Positions 1 through 7,690 of a stretch of 64,000 bases of DNA are shown piece after piece (the first letter of the stretch is position 1; every line of letters starts with the position of its first letter). The translations under genes and the position numbers were made by a program. A model generated the notes under the pieces. That model searched no databases. It was not told where the DNA came from and saw nothing but the letters and a program-made list of their open reading frames with translations. The DNA lies in contig NZ_ACLQ01000010.1 of the NCBI RefSeq assembly GCF_000174755.1, positions 171,005 to 235,004 on the forward strand, in the 5' to 3' direction. The DNA is from Capnocytophaga gingivalis ATCC 33624 (GTDB taxonomy: Bacteria > Bacteroidota > Bacteroidia > Flavobacteriales > Flavobacteriaceae).

Positions 1-599
1 GCAATATCTTGGCTTCTAAGAACATAGGGTGGAAGACCAAATTCCATGGAGTAATGCACTTACTCAATAGTTCCATGTTCCTCTATGTCTTTATTGTAGC
101 GATACTCAGTGTACCAATGATGTATATCAAGGAAGCTTATCCGGATTTGGGTTGGGTGTTCAAGCTCACCAGCTTCTTTATCGTTAGTACGGTGATTCTC
201 TTTGGTTGTTATTGGATTACCTATAAGAATATACAAGGAAAGACTTTTGATGACTTTGTGGACTATGTCAAGCTTTTCTTTAGCTTCTTCTCTGTGGCAT
301 TGGGCTTTTCTTTGCACAATGTATCAGCAGTATTGCAGGGCTATTGGGGCAAGAAAACCGAATTCGTTCGTACCCCTAAGTTCAATATTAGCTCTCTGAA
401 GGATTCATGGAAAGGGAATAAGTATATTAACAAAAAGCTTTCTCCCAATATGATTTTTGAGTTTTTACTCATGTGCTATTTCCTCTTTGGGTTGTACAGT
501 GGCATCAAGCTCAATGACTTTGGGTTGTTTCCTTTCCACCTGATGCTTACTTTTGGTTTTGGCTTTGTCTTCTACAAATCCCTTATACCAAAAGCATAA
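1..599 (+). CDS. Family 2 glycosyltransferase, C-terminal part (partial)
   Basis: The frame is open to the left window edge, so only the last ~198 codons are seen and the start is outside. The visible part opens with a basic amphipathic stretch (NIGWKTKFHGVMHLLNSS) of the kind that follows the catalytic QxxRW region in membrane-bound, cellulose-synthase-like family 2 glycosyltransferases. It continues with about five hydrophobic membrane segments. No catalytic residues are visible, so the assignment rests on this C-terminal architecture. The gene ends 55 bp before a strong terminator. Confidence 0.6.
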   Translation, partial: NILASKNIGWKTKFHGVMHLLNSSMFLYVFIVAILSVPMMYIKEAYPDLGWVFKLTSFFIVSTVILFGCYWITYKNIQGKTFDDFVDYVKLFFSFFSVALGFSLHNVSAVLQGYWGKKTEFVRTPKFNISSLKDSWKGNKYINKKLSPNMIFEFLLMCYFLFGLYSGIKLNDFGLFPFHLMLTFGFGFVFYKSLIPKA

Positions 600-654
600 C
601 GAGAGTGAAGAATGACCATATAACTTATGGTTATTTGATAAAATAAGATTTTTT

Positions 655-690
655 AAAAGAGAGAAAAATGATTAGATTTTTCTCTCTTTT
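655..690 (+). terminator. Rho-independent terminator of the glycosyltransferase gene
   Basis: A 15-bp perfect stem (655-669 pairs with 676-690), made of AAAAGAGAGAAAAAT and its complement around a 6-nt loop, is followed by more T residues. It closes the chromosomal transcription unit left of the mobile element. Confidence 0.8.
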
Positions 691-693
691 TTA

Positions 694-733
694 TTGTTCA
701 GAATATTGCTCTGTGTAGCAATATTCAGAACAA
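694..733. repeat. 17-bp inverted repeat (hairpin) in the left flank
   Basis: Arms 694-710 and 717-733 are complementary except for one A-A mismatch and enclose a 6-nt loop. It could be a second terminator or a protein site. From here to the integrase promoter (734-952) I see only AT-rich DNA with CACTTTTCA-type low-complexity repeats around 880-905. Confidence 0.6.
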
Positions 734-912
734 CAAAACCTTGTATAAAAATTTCACTTACTAACGGAACTTACAATAGTTATTAATTCAACACTTGAAT
801 ATCTGTCATTTATAAAAGATTATCTGATTTTTCTTTTTTTATTTTTCTCTTGTCTTTCTTCTCTTCTCAAATATTTTTCACTTTTCACTTTTCATTTTTC
901 ACTTAAAATTGT

Positions 913-925
913 ATCTTTGTCCCTT
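913..925. repeat. attL candidate (13-bp core)
   Basis: ATCTTTGTCCCTT is identical to 29417-29429. Together with the T at 912 it forms a perfect TATCTTTG -7 element, which I infer to be the original chromosomal etfB promoter, now cut off from etfB by the element. Confidence 0.75.
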
Positions 926-952
926 GCAATTAAACAAAAATGATATAATATT

Positions 953-982
953 TTGATATTCAAATATTTATACGTAATTTTG
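953..982 (+). promoter_or_regulatory. Integrase promoter
   Basis: TTG at 953-955, a 19-bp spacer and TAATTTTG at 975-982 match the Bacteroidota -33/-7 consensus. The promoter lies inside the element and points at the integrase, with a palindrome (993-1010) directly downstream. Confidence 0.7.
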
Positions 983-992
983 CGCCGTGGTT

Positions 993-1010
993 GTGTCAAT
1001 ATCGTGACAC
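993..1010. repeat. GTGTCA/TGACAC palindrome at the integrase transcription start
   Basis: GTGTCA (993-998) and TGACAC (1005-1010) flank a 6-bp spacer. The same GTGTCA hexamer occurs twice at the other end of the element (29324-29329, 29335-29340). It is a candidate integrase arm-type site and could also let the integrase repress its own promoter. Confidence 0.5.
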
Positions 1011-1061
1011 GCATTCAATAGGAATTATTTTAGGACTATTCTCATAGCCCTAAATAAAAAA

Positions 1062-2201
1062 ATGCCTAAAAACAACAAACAATCTTCCATTATACCCATG
1101 GTGGCATTTAAGCCTGCTGAGCTCCGTATAGGCACTGATTGGCTAATTGTGTATTATGCTAAGGATCCTCAATCGGACAAGCTGGTTAGGTTTCGCAATA
1201 GGGTGCCTAAAATGAGCAACAAAAAAGAACGCTTGCGCTTTGCTCAAAAGATGATAGACACACTTAACGAGCAACTGTATTCGGGCTGGTCTCCATACAT
1301 GGGCAACCTTACAGAGGTAAAAACAATTGATTACTGTTTTGATTATTACCTAAAAACACTCTCCAAGGAACTTTCGGACGGGGTGAAAAGAAAATCTACT
1401 TGCAACAATTACAAACACTTTATTACGGCTTTTACTGAATATTTATCCATATACCAGAAAAATGCCAAGTTTATATCTGATATTTCTACGCTTATATGTG
1501 ATCATTTCTTGGATAGAATCTATATAGAGAAAGAAAAAAGCGCAAGAACTTACAACTTTTACCTTACGTGTATGCGAACTTTTTTCAACTTCTGTTTGTC
1601 GAAGGGGTTTACAAAAGAAAGTCCAGTAAAAAATACAAAGAAAAAGTCTATAAAAGAGAAAACAAGGGTAGTACTCAATGAGAAAGAAAAAGCTAAATTA
1701 GCTCTCTTAAAAGGGGAGAATTTCCATTTTTACATATTCTGTATGACTACCTATTACTGTTTTATTCGTCCTAATGAGCTTAAAAAACTAAAGGTGGAGC
1801 ACGTAAACATTGAAAAGAGTTACATAACCATACCCAGCAGTATTTCCAAAAATAGAAAGACGGAGAATGTAACCATTCCAAATATATTCATAGAGGAGTT
1901 GAAAGAACATATTGGCAATGCCTCCAAAGACCTATTTTTGTTTGGAAAGAAGTTTGTACCAGGGAAGCAAGCGATTACGAATTTATTCTATCATTGGGAG
2001 AATGTGCGCAAAAAATATCACTTTAGAAAAGAGGTACAGTTTTATTCGCTCAAGGACACGGGCATAACAGATATGCTTAACGCTGGCGTTCCTGCTATTA
2101 AGGTGAGAGATCAAGCGCGCCACTCGGATCTAAAGATAACGGAGATATACACCGCTCGCAACAACTCCGCTGATGAAACAGTCAAAAATATTCATTACTG
2201 A
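1062..2201 (+). CDS. Tyrosine recombinase / integrase
   Basis: A 379-residue site-specific recombinase. An N-terminal SAM-like core-binding region (about 85-190) precedes the catalytic domain. Box I arginine is R236 in FIRPNEL; the box II position reads YSLKDTG (Y328, K331) instead of HxxR; then H354 in ARHSD and the nucleophile Y363 in EIYTA, nine residues later as in the family. It should catalyse integration and excision between the two 13-bp repeats, the nearest of which lies 137 bp upstream. It is the only rightward gene at this end and has its own promoter. Confidence 0.93.
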   Translation: MPKNNKQSSIIPMVAFKPAELRIGTDWLIVYYAKDPQSDKLVRFRNRVPKMSNKKERLRFAQKMIDTLNEQLYSGWSPYMGNLTEVKTIDYCFDYYLKTLSKELSDGVKRKSTCNNYKHFITAFTEYLSIYQKNAKFISDISTLICDHFLDRIYIEKEKSARTYNFYLTCMRTFFNFCLSKGFTKESPVKNTKKKSIKEKTRVVLNEKEKAKLALLKGENFHFYIFCMTTYYCFIRPNELKKLKVEHVNIEKSYITIPSSISKNRKTENVTIPNIFIEELKEHIGNASKDLFLFGKKFVPGKQAITNLFYHWENVRKKYHFRKEVQFYSLKDTGITDMLNAGVPAIKVRDQARHSDLKITEIYTARNNSADETVKNIHY

Positions 2202-2240
2202 TAATTCTACGCAACGAGAGTAGGGCGGAGTAGCCGTTTT

Positions 2241-2449
2241 TTTGGAAACTTTGGAAACTTAGAAACCTATTGCTGATTTTCAATAAGTTACAAAATAACT
2301 CAAAAATCACCTTACAGCAATTTATATTGTTATAAGCTGTTTATTTTCATATAGTTACATTGTATTTATATAAGTTTCCAAATCTTTATTATTTTTGGAA
2401 ACCAAAGGGGGAAATTTTTGGAAACCGAGCCCATTTTTGGAAACCGAGC
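2241..2449. repeat. TTTGGAAAC iteron cluster, left
   Basis: TTTGGAAAC occurs in tandem at 2241-2249 and 2250-2258, inverted at 2374-2382, and as TTTTTGGAAACC at 2392-2403. The 17-mer ATTTTTGGAAACCGAGC occurs at 2414-2430 and again at 2433-2449. A matching cluster lies near the other end of the element (28920-29105). Candidate replication, partition or terminal nucleoprotein sites. Confidence 0.7.
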
Positions 2450-2451
2450 AT

Positions 2452-2486
2452 AAAAAACCTCCCCCGCGCGTGTCTTGCAGAGGAGA
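2452..2486 (-). terminator. Second terminator of the late block
   Basis: On the minus strand CTCCTCTGC pairs with GCGGGGGAG (two G-U pairs) around a 9-nt loop and is followed by GTTTTTT. It is nearly identical in sequence and structure to the terminator at 19721-19756 that ends the early block. Confidence 0.8.
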
Positions 2487-2511
2487 AAAATGTAAAAAAA
2501 TTGTACCAAAT

Positions 2512-2543
2512 AAAAAATCCCTATCCTTACGGGGATAGGGATT
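2512..2543 (-). terminator. First terminator of the late block
   Basis: An 11-bp perfect stem (AATCCCTATCC and its complement, loop of 6) is followed on the minus strand by a T run. It lies just 12 bp beyond the stop of the basic 40-residue gene. Confidence 0.85.
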
Positions 2544-2555
2544 AGTGCTCAAGGG

Positions 2556-2678
2556 TTAGCGCTTACGAGTTTTCTTCGCAGTTGCTTTCTTCGCTTTCAC
2601 AATACGTCCGTTCTCGTTGTAACGGAAACCTTTCTTGAGCCGTCCATTGGCTTTCAAGCCGACTTTCTTTGTTGCCAT
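2556..2678 (-). CDS. Small, highly basic protein (40 aa), candidate virion DNA-binding protein
   Basis: ATG at 2678 to TAA at 2556 gives 40 residues, of which about 18 are Lys or Arg. It contains GRLKKGFRYNENGRIVKAKK, which matches a motif (GRL[KR]KGWKF..G..VK) that occurs twice in the 1223-residue protein of the same block. The C-terminus is a Lys/Arg/Ala/Thr tail like that of chromatin-condensing peptides. It is the last gene of the late block and sits right before two terminators. I infer a nucleic-acid-binding, possibly genome-packaging role; no family is recognised with certainty. Confidence 0.75.
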   Translation of the reverse strand: MATKKVGLKANGRLKKGFRYNENGRIVKAKKATAKKTRKR

Positions 2679-2690
2679 AAAATTAAATAT

Positions 2691-2924
2691 TTAATTAAAA
2701 TCTGTTGTTTTTGATTCTTCCTCGTAAAGAGCTAATCTTTTTTCTAAGATATTAGCGTAAGCTGTCATCGTGTCATACTGTATTCTTAGTAAATAGGCTT
2801 GTGTAGTGTCTATTTGTTTAATTTTCTCGCTTTTCAAGAAATCTTTTAACTTACCTATTTTCTCTCTAAGCTCGTCATATTCTACACGAACTCGCTCAAA
2901 CACTTGTTGTTTTTCTTTGTTCAT
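2691..2924 (-). CDS. Small helical phage-type protein (77 aa)
   Basis: A charged, helical protein with pattern VEYDELREKIGKLKDFLKS then LLRIQYDTMTAYANILEKR. This resembles the short coiled-coil family found in many phages of Bacteroidota and Firmicutes (crAss001_48-related). The function is unknown. It lies 12 bp upstream of the basic 40-residue gene on the same transcript, which supports it being real. Confidence 0.7.
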   Translation of the reverse strand: MNKEKQQVFERVRVEYDELREKIGKLKDFLKSEKIKQIDTTQAYLLRIQYDTMTAYANILEKRLALYEEESKTTDFN

Positions 2925-2935
2925 ACCTTATTCTT

Positions 2936-3127
2936 TTATAATTGTTTTACTTCTCTTGAAAGAAAATGTTGTACAGTATTGTACAAATACCTTTTCTTCG
3001 ACATATTCTTTCCTTTTTTGGAATGAGAGGCACTTTCTTTTGTGCTTTCTATAAATATGTGTTCGTGAATTATAGGAAATCCCAACACATCTACACCTGT
3101 TCTATAAGAGATTATTTCTACTTTCAT
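2936..3127 (-). CDS. Hypothetical small protein (63 aa)
   Basis: The ATG at 3127 lies one base after the stop of the 1223-residue gene (ends 3129), so the two are probably translationally coupled. An upstream in-frame ATG at 3142 would overlap that gene. The sequence (MKVEIISYRTGVDVLGFP...) has a short beta-rich start and a basic tail. No family recognised. Confidence 0.55.
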   Translation of the reverse strand: MKVEIISYRTGVDVLGFPIIHEHIFIESTKESASHSKKGKNMSKKRYLYNTVQHFLSREVKQL

Positions 3128-3128
3128 A

Positions 3129-6100
3129 TTATAACACTTCAAAATTCAGTTCTTCACTTTCTGTAGGCTCGTAGTGAGCGGGTAGGGCGGGCACTTCGGG
3201 AGCCGTGGCGAGCATACGTTGTTCGTATATGCTATATTGTAGCTCGGTGGCGGGCCGCTTGTTGTAGCGGTTTTTGTCGGGATATACATAGTTCTCGCGG
3301 TAATCGGGAAAGGTCTCGGTAAAGAGAATAATATCGCCGTCATACTGGCTTTTGCTACCTCCACGCATTTTGCCGTCTGCCGTTTGCTGGAAAATCACTA
3401 AAAACAGCTTGCCGTCATACTTCTTGCGCAAGTCCTTGTCAATCTCAAAATGAGGTGCCAGCTCACGCATTTTCTGAAAGGAATCAATTACGATCACTTC
3501 ATTGGTACGAATCATAGTGTCCAGCTCTGCCAAGGAACGCACGTCCTGAGCGGTGATATGCTCCAAGGCTGTATCGTTTAGGTACTGATAGGCTTTTTCC
3601 TCGTACAGCACACTTTCGGGGTGCTCCTCGATAGAGGCGTGTCCTACACGATAGCGTTGCGCCAGGGCATTCATAAACTGAAAGGCAAAGCGCGTTTTTC
3701 CGCTACCTTGTTTGCCAGTGAGCGTGATTACAAGGCTGTCCTTTGTCTTTTTCTCCAAGGCCCCAAGGAAAAGGCTCATTTGCTCGTCGGCCACTAAGAA
3801 ACTCTCTCGCACTTCGGGGCATGTTGCCAACTGCTGGGCGAGGGTTTGCCTTGGAGCAGGCAAGGAGGTTACAGGGGCTTCGGACGCATTGAGACCAAAA
3901 TTTTCTTCTTTTTTCTTGCGGGATAAAGATTTTTTTGTACCTTTGCCCTCAGAAAGCGGTTCAGTTCGCCCGTCTTGCAAGGTGCCTACTGGGTCTTGTG
4001 TGGATTGAACCGTTTTAAAAAGCTGAGATCCTTCGGCTGAGGGTAAACCCCCTTGTGGATCTCGGCTTTTCTTTTTGCCTACATCATAGCTTTTAAGTTT
4101 TAGTTTTCTATCCTTATCCACTATAATTGATATTCTCAGGTGCCTTTTTTCTCCATCAATAGTTATCTTTGACTTAAAATTCAGATACCCTAAAATATCA
4201 GGGTGATCTTGGGGCTTTCTATCTCCCCAATTATTATAGGTAGAGTTCTTAATCAGTGTTTTTAATTGAGCAATCACAGCAGCTTTTTCACTATACATAG
4301 CTTCACCGTGGGCTATTTTTCTACCTGCCTTATTGGTAAAGACAACTTCCTTTAAGTGTCTTTCTATAGTTACACTATCTCCTTTTAAGAATAGGTTATA
4401 ATATCTCAAAGTAAAAGTTCGCAATTCATTTACTTTCATTTTTTTAAACCTTTCGGTAGAGACTTCGGGGACGGCACCAAAAAGCCCTTGGGAGTAGTCC
4501 ACGCCGGAAAGGCCTTTTTTCTTCTTTTCATAATAATTTTTCTTAACCTCTTTATCTTCAAGTAATTCAATACATTCGTCCATATTATCTCTAAAGAAGA
4601 AATATAGGTCAAAGAAGTCTTCCCGTTCTAAGTCCATAAGTTTGCTCACAAACTCACTTATGCCAGCCTGCACACTGATCAAGCCAAAAGGAACCAATTT
4701 TTTTGATTTTCTCAATTTAGCCTCCTCTTGATCAAGCAGATAATGATGATATAAAAAGTTATATAACAGCCCTTTTACCTTATCAGGAAATTTAGACAGC
4801 CACGAGAGAATATTTTTCTTATCAAATTTTCCTGCTTTGCTCTCTTTTATAGCCGTCTTCATTTCTTGCATGTATAAATCAAGTTCCTTTTGTTCTCCTT
4901 CCTTGTCTTTTCCTTTTTTAGTCTCTACCTTAACGGCTTTTCCTTTCTCAAACTTCCATCCTTTTTTCAGACGACCGCAATCATTAAGCGCTTCCTTGAG
5001 AATACCTTCGTGGCGAGGGGCATTGAGACCTATATCTCCAAAAAGCCCTTGGGAGTAATCCACACCGGAAAGGCCTTTTTCTTCCTTGCGGTTTTGGGTG
5101 AAATGCAATTGGATAGGGGCAATTCTTAGCGGGCTTATCACATCAGCATAATTACTACGATCCTCCATATATACAGCCATCGTCACCACTATATTTCCAT
5201 TGTCTGTTTCTATATTTAATTTTTCATCTAACTTATTGGTATATAACCTTATTTTTTTAGCTCCATTGCTTTGTAAGATTTGTAAGTCATTTAATAGATA
5301 TTTCAGATTGTAATGTCCCTCTCCTACATTAGAAGTAATCTTAACCAAATAAACCTTTTTCCAATCATAAATCTTTCTTATCACCTCAAGTCCAGATTTC
5401 AAATGTTGTATAATAGGCTCTATAGCTCCCCAGTCGGAAGTATATACAGGATTTTCGGTCAATACTGCTTTATAATTAAGATAACCTATTTCTATATCCC
5501 TATAATATTCCTCCTTTGAACAGCCTCCTATATTTGTACATTTGTAATTAGGATCATACAGAGCTCCTGTTTTCAGTCCGTCATTCTTAGAACGATTCAA
5601 AAGGATTATATTATACAAGTCTGTAGCCACATAGCGATCGGCTTCTATTAGTACACATTCTAAGGTAGGACGATTTTTGTCTTTTACAACGACTGTTTTC
5701 AGACTATCAATACCTGTAACTTTTGAAATAGTAGGACTTACGGGAAAATCTTCTGTATTGATAAAGCCACGAGGCTCCTCCCTGAGATTCTGTTTTTTTA
5801 AGTCTTTTAGTACCTTCTTTAAAAAGTCAGCTCCCACAGCGCCTTGCTTGTTGGCAGACTTTTTGTAATAGGCTTGGTTTTTCTCGTCTTCAAACTCAAG
5901 AAAAACCTTAGTAGGCTCCTGCAATAGGGTGAAATTAGCCACGTTTTCGCCTTTTTCTTTCCCTGATTTTAGGGACTTTGTCGCCTTAGCGGGCGCTTTT
6001 TCTACTTTTTTTTTAGACGAATCTTCGACATTTTCCTTTTTTGTATAGGCTTTTCTATCTCTCAAAAAATTATAAAGTTTCTGTATTCCTGCGATATAGC

Positions 6101-6800
6101 CAAGGTCATAAGTCTTTTTTATACGTTCTACCCCTTTATGGAATTTCTCCAATAGCTCATACCCACGAGGAGTAAGCTCATAGGCACGCATTTTAGCAGA
6201 GGGATTCTGCAAACGAGTAAGGAGGGGGGGTTTTTTATATTGTAGCACGGCTTCTGTAGGCTTCTTCCCTGGTGTATTCCAAAAACGAAAGACTGTTTTT
6301 CCCTCTTCAAAAGCGTCTGTAAAATTGTAGAGGAAATCCAAGACTTCACTTTCAGGAATATCAGCATTTTCAGCGAGCAGTTGCGCCTGCAAATCATCGA
6401 AGGCTTCAAAATTTTTTACCTTGGGGCCTGATACTTCCTTAGTGGTTTCTTCCTTCTGTGGTGCTTTCTCCTTCTTTGGTTTAGCTTCTTTTTTAGGTTT
6501 TTCCTCTACCTTTACCACGTTGCCCTTGACGAACTTCCAGCCTTTGCGTAGGCGGCCACAATCGTCCAAGGCTTCGCGGTAGTCGCCTGTATGCTGCACG
6601 CCAGAAAGCCCCACAGGGCTATCATAGTGAGTAATGGTAATCTCAAAATGAGTAGCTTCGGGGCTATCATTGAGCACGCGGCTCAATCGGTATATAATAG
6701 CAGTGTTATTCTCGGCTTTTGCTTGGGTCAAGACTTGTTCTACTTCCTTACGGGAGACTTCTCGGTTATCTAAGGCGTTAAAGGCTTCAAGTGCTGTCAT
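3129..6800 (-). CDS. 1223-residue multidomain protein with C-terminal P-loop ATPase
   Basis: The largest protein of the element looks like several domains joined by repeated linkers. GLSGV occurs at residue 64. GLSGVDYSQGLFG occurs at 576 (followed by DIGLNAP) and again at 763, and GLNAS at 969. A second module, GRL[KR]KGWKF..G..VKVE with a Lys-rich tail, occurs near 82 and 609. The C-terminal ~230 residues form a RecA-like ATPase: GKQGSGKT at 1029-1036 and VIVIDS near 1100. It is the only NTPase in the late block, so packaging is possible, but the Walker B form is closer to RecA/DnaB-like proteins. It may instead be a polyvalent protein delivered with the genome, or a polyprotein. The functions of the other domains are unknown. 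Confidence 0.85.
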   Translation of the reverse strand: MTALEAFNALDNREVSRKEVEQVLTQAKAENNTAIIYRLSRVLNDSPEATHFEITITHYDSPVGLSGVQHTGDYREALDDCGRLRKGWKFVKGNVVKVEEKPKKEAKPKKEKAPQKEETTKEVSGPKVKNFEAFDDLQAQLLAENADIPESEVLDFLYNFTDAFEEGKTVFRFWNTPGKKPTEAVLQYKKPPLLTRLQNPSAKMRAYELTPRGYELLEKFHKGVERIKKTYDLGYIAGIQKLYNFLRDRKAYTKKENVEDSSKKKVEKAPAKATKSLKSGKEKGENVANFTLLQEPTKVFLEFEDEKNQAYYKKSANKQGAVGADFLKKVLKDLKKQNLREEPRGFINTEDFPVSPTISKVTGIDSLKTVVVKDKNRPTLECVLIEADRYVATDLYNIILLNRSKNDGLKTGALYDPNYKCTNIGGCSKEEYYRDIEIGYLNYKAVLTENPVYTSDWGAIEPIIQHLKSGLEVIRKIYDWKKVYLVKITSNVGEGHYNLKYLLNDLQILQSNGAKKIRLYTNKLDEKLNIETDNGNIVVTMAVYMEDRSNYADVISPLRIAPIQLHFTQNRKEEKGLSGVDYSQGLFGDIGLNAPRHEGILKEALNDCGRLKKGWKFEKGKAVKVETKKGKDKEGEQKELDLYMQEMKTAIKESKAGKFDKKNILSWLSKFPDKVKGLLYNFLYHHYLLDQEEAKLRKSKKLVPFGLISVQAGISEFVSKLMDLEREDFFDLYFFFRDNMDECIELLEDKEVKKNYYEKKKKGLSGVDYSQGLFGAVPEVSTERFKKMKVNELRTFTLRYYNLFLKGDSVTIERHLKEVVFTNKAGRKIAHGEAMYSEKAAVIAQLKTLIKNSTYNNWGDRKPQDHPDILGYLNFKSKITIDGEKRHLRISIIVDKDRKLKLKSYDVGKKKSRDPQGGLPSAEGSQLFKTVQSTQDPVGTLQDGRTEPLSEGKGTKKSLSRKKKEENFGLNASEAPVTSLPAPRQTLAQQLATCPEVRESFLVADEQMSLFLGALEKKTKDSLVITLTGKQGSGKTRFAFQFMNALAQRYRVGHASIEEHPESVLYEEKAYQYLNDTALEHITAQDVRSLAELDTMIRTNEVIVIDSFQKMRELAPHFEIDKDLRKKYDGKLFLVIFQQTADGKMRGGSKSQYDGDIILFTETFPDYRENYVYPDKNRYNKRPATELQYSIYEQRMLATAPEVPALPAHYEPTESEELNFEVL

Positions 6801-6806
6801 AGTTGG

Positions 6807-7445
6807 TTACTTCTTTTGGTTATAAAAATATACACCTGCTCCAAATAGTAAAAACAGGATCACGATATTGGTTGGAGTAAAGAAACCTTTTTTGGGAGCT
6901 TCTGTCTTAGGGGTTCCTTCCGGAGAAACCTCTTTTTTCTCGGTTGGTGCTAAGGAGGGTTCCCCTGTGTTACTATCCTTTACCTTGGGGCCGCCTTCTG
7001 TGTTTTTTTCGCTTATAGTAGGCGTGGTGTTTGTGGGGGGAGCTTGGGTCACAGGTGGCGTTGATGAAGGAATGACCGTATTGGTTGGGGGCGTCTGAGC
7101 AGGTGGATCCGAGGGCTTTTCAGAAGGAATTACCTTGTTTTTCTTTAATTCCGATTCATAATTAGCCAAAAGAGACTTCATGTCGGATATAAGCGAATCT
7201 ATACTTGCATATAAAGAAGGGAAGACATCAATTACCCAATCTTCCATTTCTTCATTTTTTATAGTATTCAATTCTGCTAATATCTCACTATAATGCTCTA
7301 TCCCAAGAGTATAAGTAAGGGCAACATCATTGTTAATAATGAAAGGCGGAATTTTCTTTTTATACTTATCTAATGTTTCTTTCTCTTGAGTTACCTTTTG
7401 CCAGAGTTCGTTAAAACCTTTTGTGGTTGCATATATAGAGGCCAT
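6807..7445 (-). CDS. Tail-anchored membrane protein (212 aa)
   Basis: No signal peptide. A helical N-terminal half (1-110) is followed by a long Pro/Thr-rich linker with PPTNT repeats (about 115-190) and one C-terminal membrane helix (NIVILFLLFGAGVYFYNQKK) ending in lysines. The stop is 6 bp before the start of the 1223-residue gene. The helix plus basic-tail ending recurs in several other proteins of this block and suggests a capsid-to-membrane tether. No family recognised. Confidence 0.75.
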   Translation of the reverse strand: MASIYATTKGFNELWQKVTQEKETLDKYKKKIPPFIINNDVALTYTLGIEHYSEILAELNTIKNEEMEDWVIDVFPSLYASIDSLISDMKSLLANYESELKKNKVIPSEKPSDPPAQTPPTNTVIPSSTPPVTQAPPTNTTPTISEKNTEGGPKVKDSNTGEPSLAPTEKKEVSPEGTPKTEAPKKGFFTPTNIVILFLLFGAGVYFYNQKK

Positions 7446-7449
7446 ATTT

Positions 7450-7605
7450 TTACTGTTTAGAATTTTGTTTATCGTGCTTAATTGCCAAATGTACTTGATA
7501 CCCTGCTAAGAAAACAGCAGCGGCAGAAAGAGAAAGGGCAAGTATATCCTTTAGGTGGAACTGGCTTACACTTGTACTTTTTTGCGTTGTCTTTTTTTGT
7601 GCCAT
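7450..7605 (-). CDS. Small membrane protein (51 aa)
   Basis: ATG at 7605 to TAA at 7450. A basic N-terminus (MAQKKTTQKSTS) is followed by one membrane helix (DILALSLSAAAVFLAGYQ) and a charged tail. It overlaps, in another frame, the predicted frameshift extension of the upstream muramidase-like gene. It ends 5 bp before the 212-residue gene. Unknown function; compatible with a small virion membrane protein. Confidence 0.6.
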   Translation of the reverse strand: MAQKKTTQKSTSVSQFHLKDILALSLSAAAVFLAGYQVHLAIKHDKQNSKQ

Positions 7606-7690
7606 AGTCTGGGGTTATAATATTTATAAAGGCAAAAGGCAGCCCCCGCAACGAGGGCTATACCTATGATTCCTATTCGTTTTTTTTTTC
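7566..7690 (-). other. Candidate -1 ribosomal frameshift site and membrane-anchor extension
   Basis: The muramidase-like gene ends ...GAA AAA AAA AAC GAA TAG. The run of ten A (7689-7680) contains a classical -1 slippery heptamer, A AAA AAC, two codons before the stop. A -1 shift would add 37 residues and end at 7566. The added part is a membrane helix (IGIIGIALVAGAAFCLYKYY) plus a Lys/Arg tail, the same ending as its paralogue at 8176-8952. No downstream pseudoknot was checked. An indel in the A10 run would give the same fusion. Confidence 0.6.

Noticed and set aside
870..910. CACTTTTCA tandem repeats here and CACTTCTCA repeats near 49190-49230 as a regulatory system
   Set aside because: They look like low-complexity intergenic sequence of this genome; no consistent position relative to genes was seen.
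913..925. The 13-bp repeat could be a chance match of two -7 promoter elements
   Set aside because: TATCTTTG alone is common, but the match continues with TCCCTT, and the two copies lie exactly at the integrase end and at the first chromosomal gene. Chance is unlikely, though not excluded.
2241..2449. GGAAAC repeats as a CRISPR array
   Set aside because: Units are 9-17 bp, in both orientations and irregularly spaced. No cas genes are present.
3129..6800. C-terminal P-loop of the 1223-residue protein as a terminase
   Set aside because: No RNase H-like nuclease motifs follow, and the Walker B region is of RecA type. A packaging role remains only a possibility.
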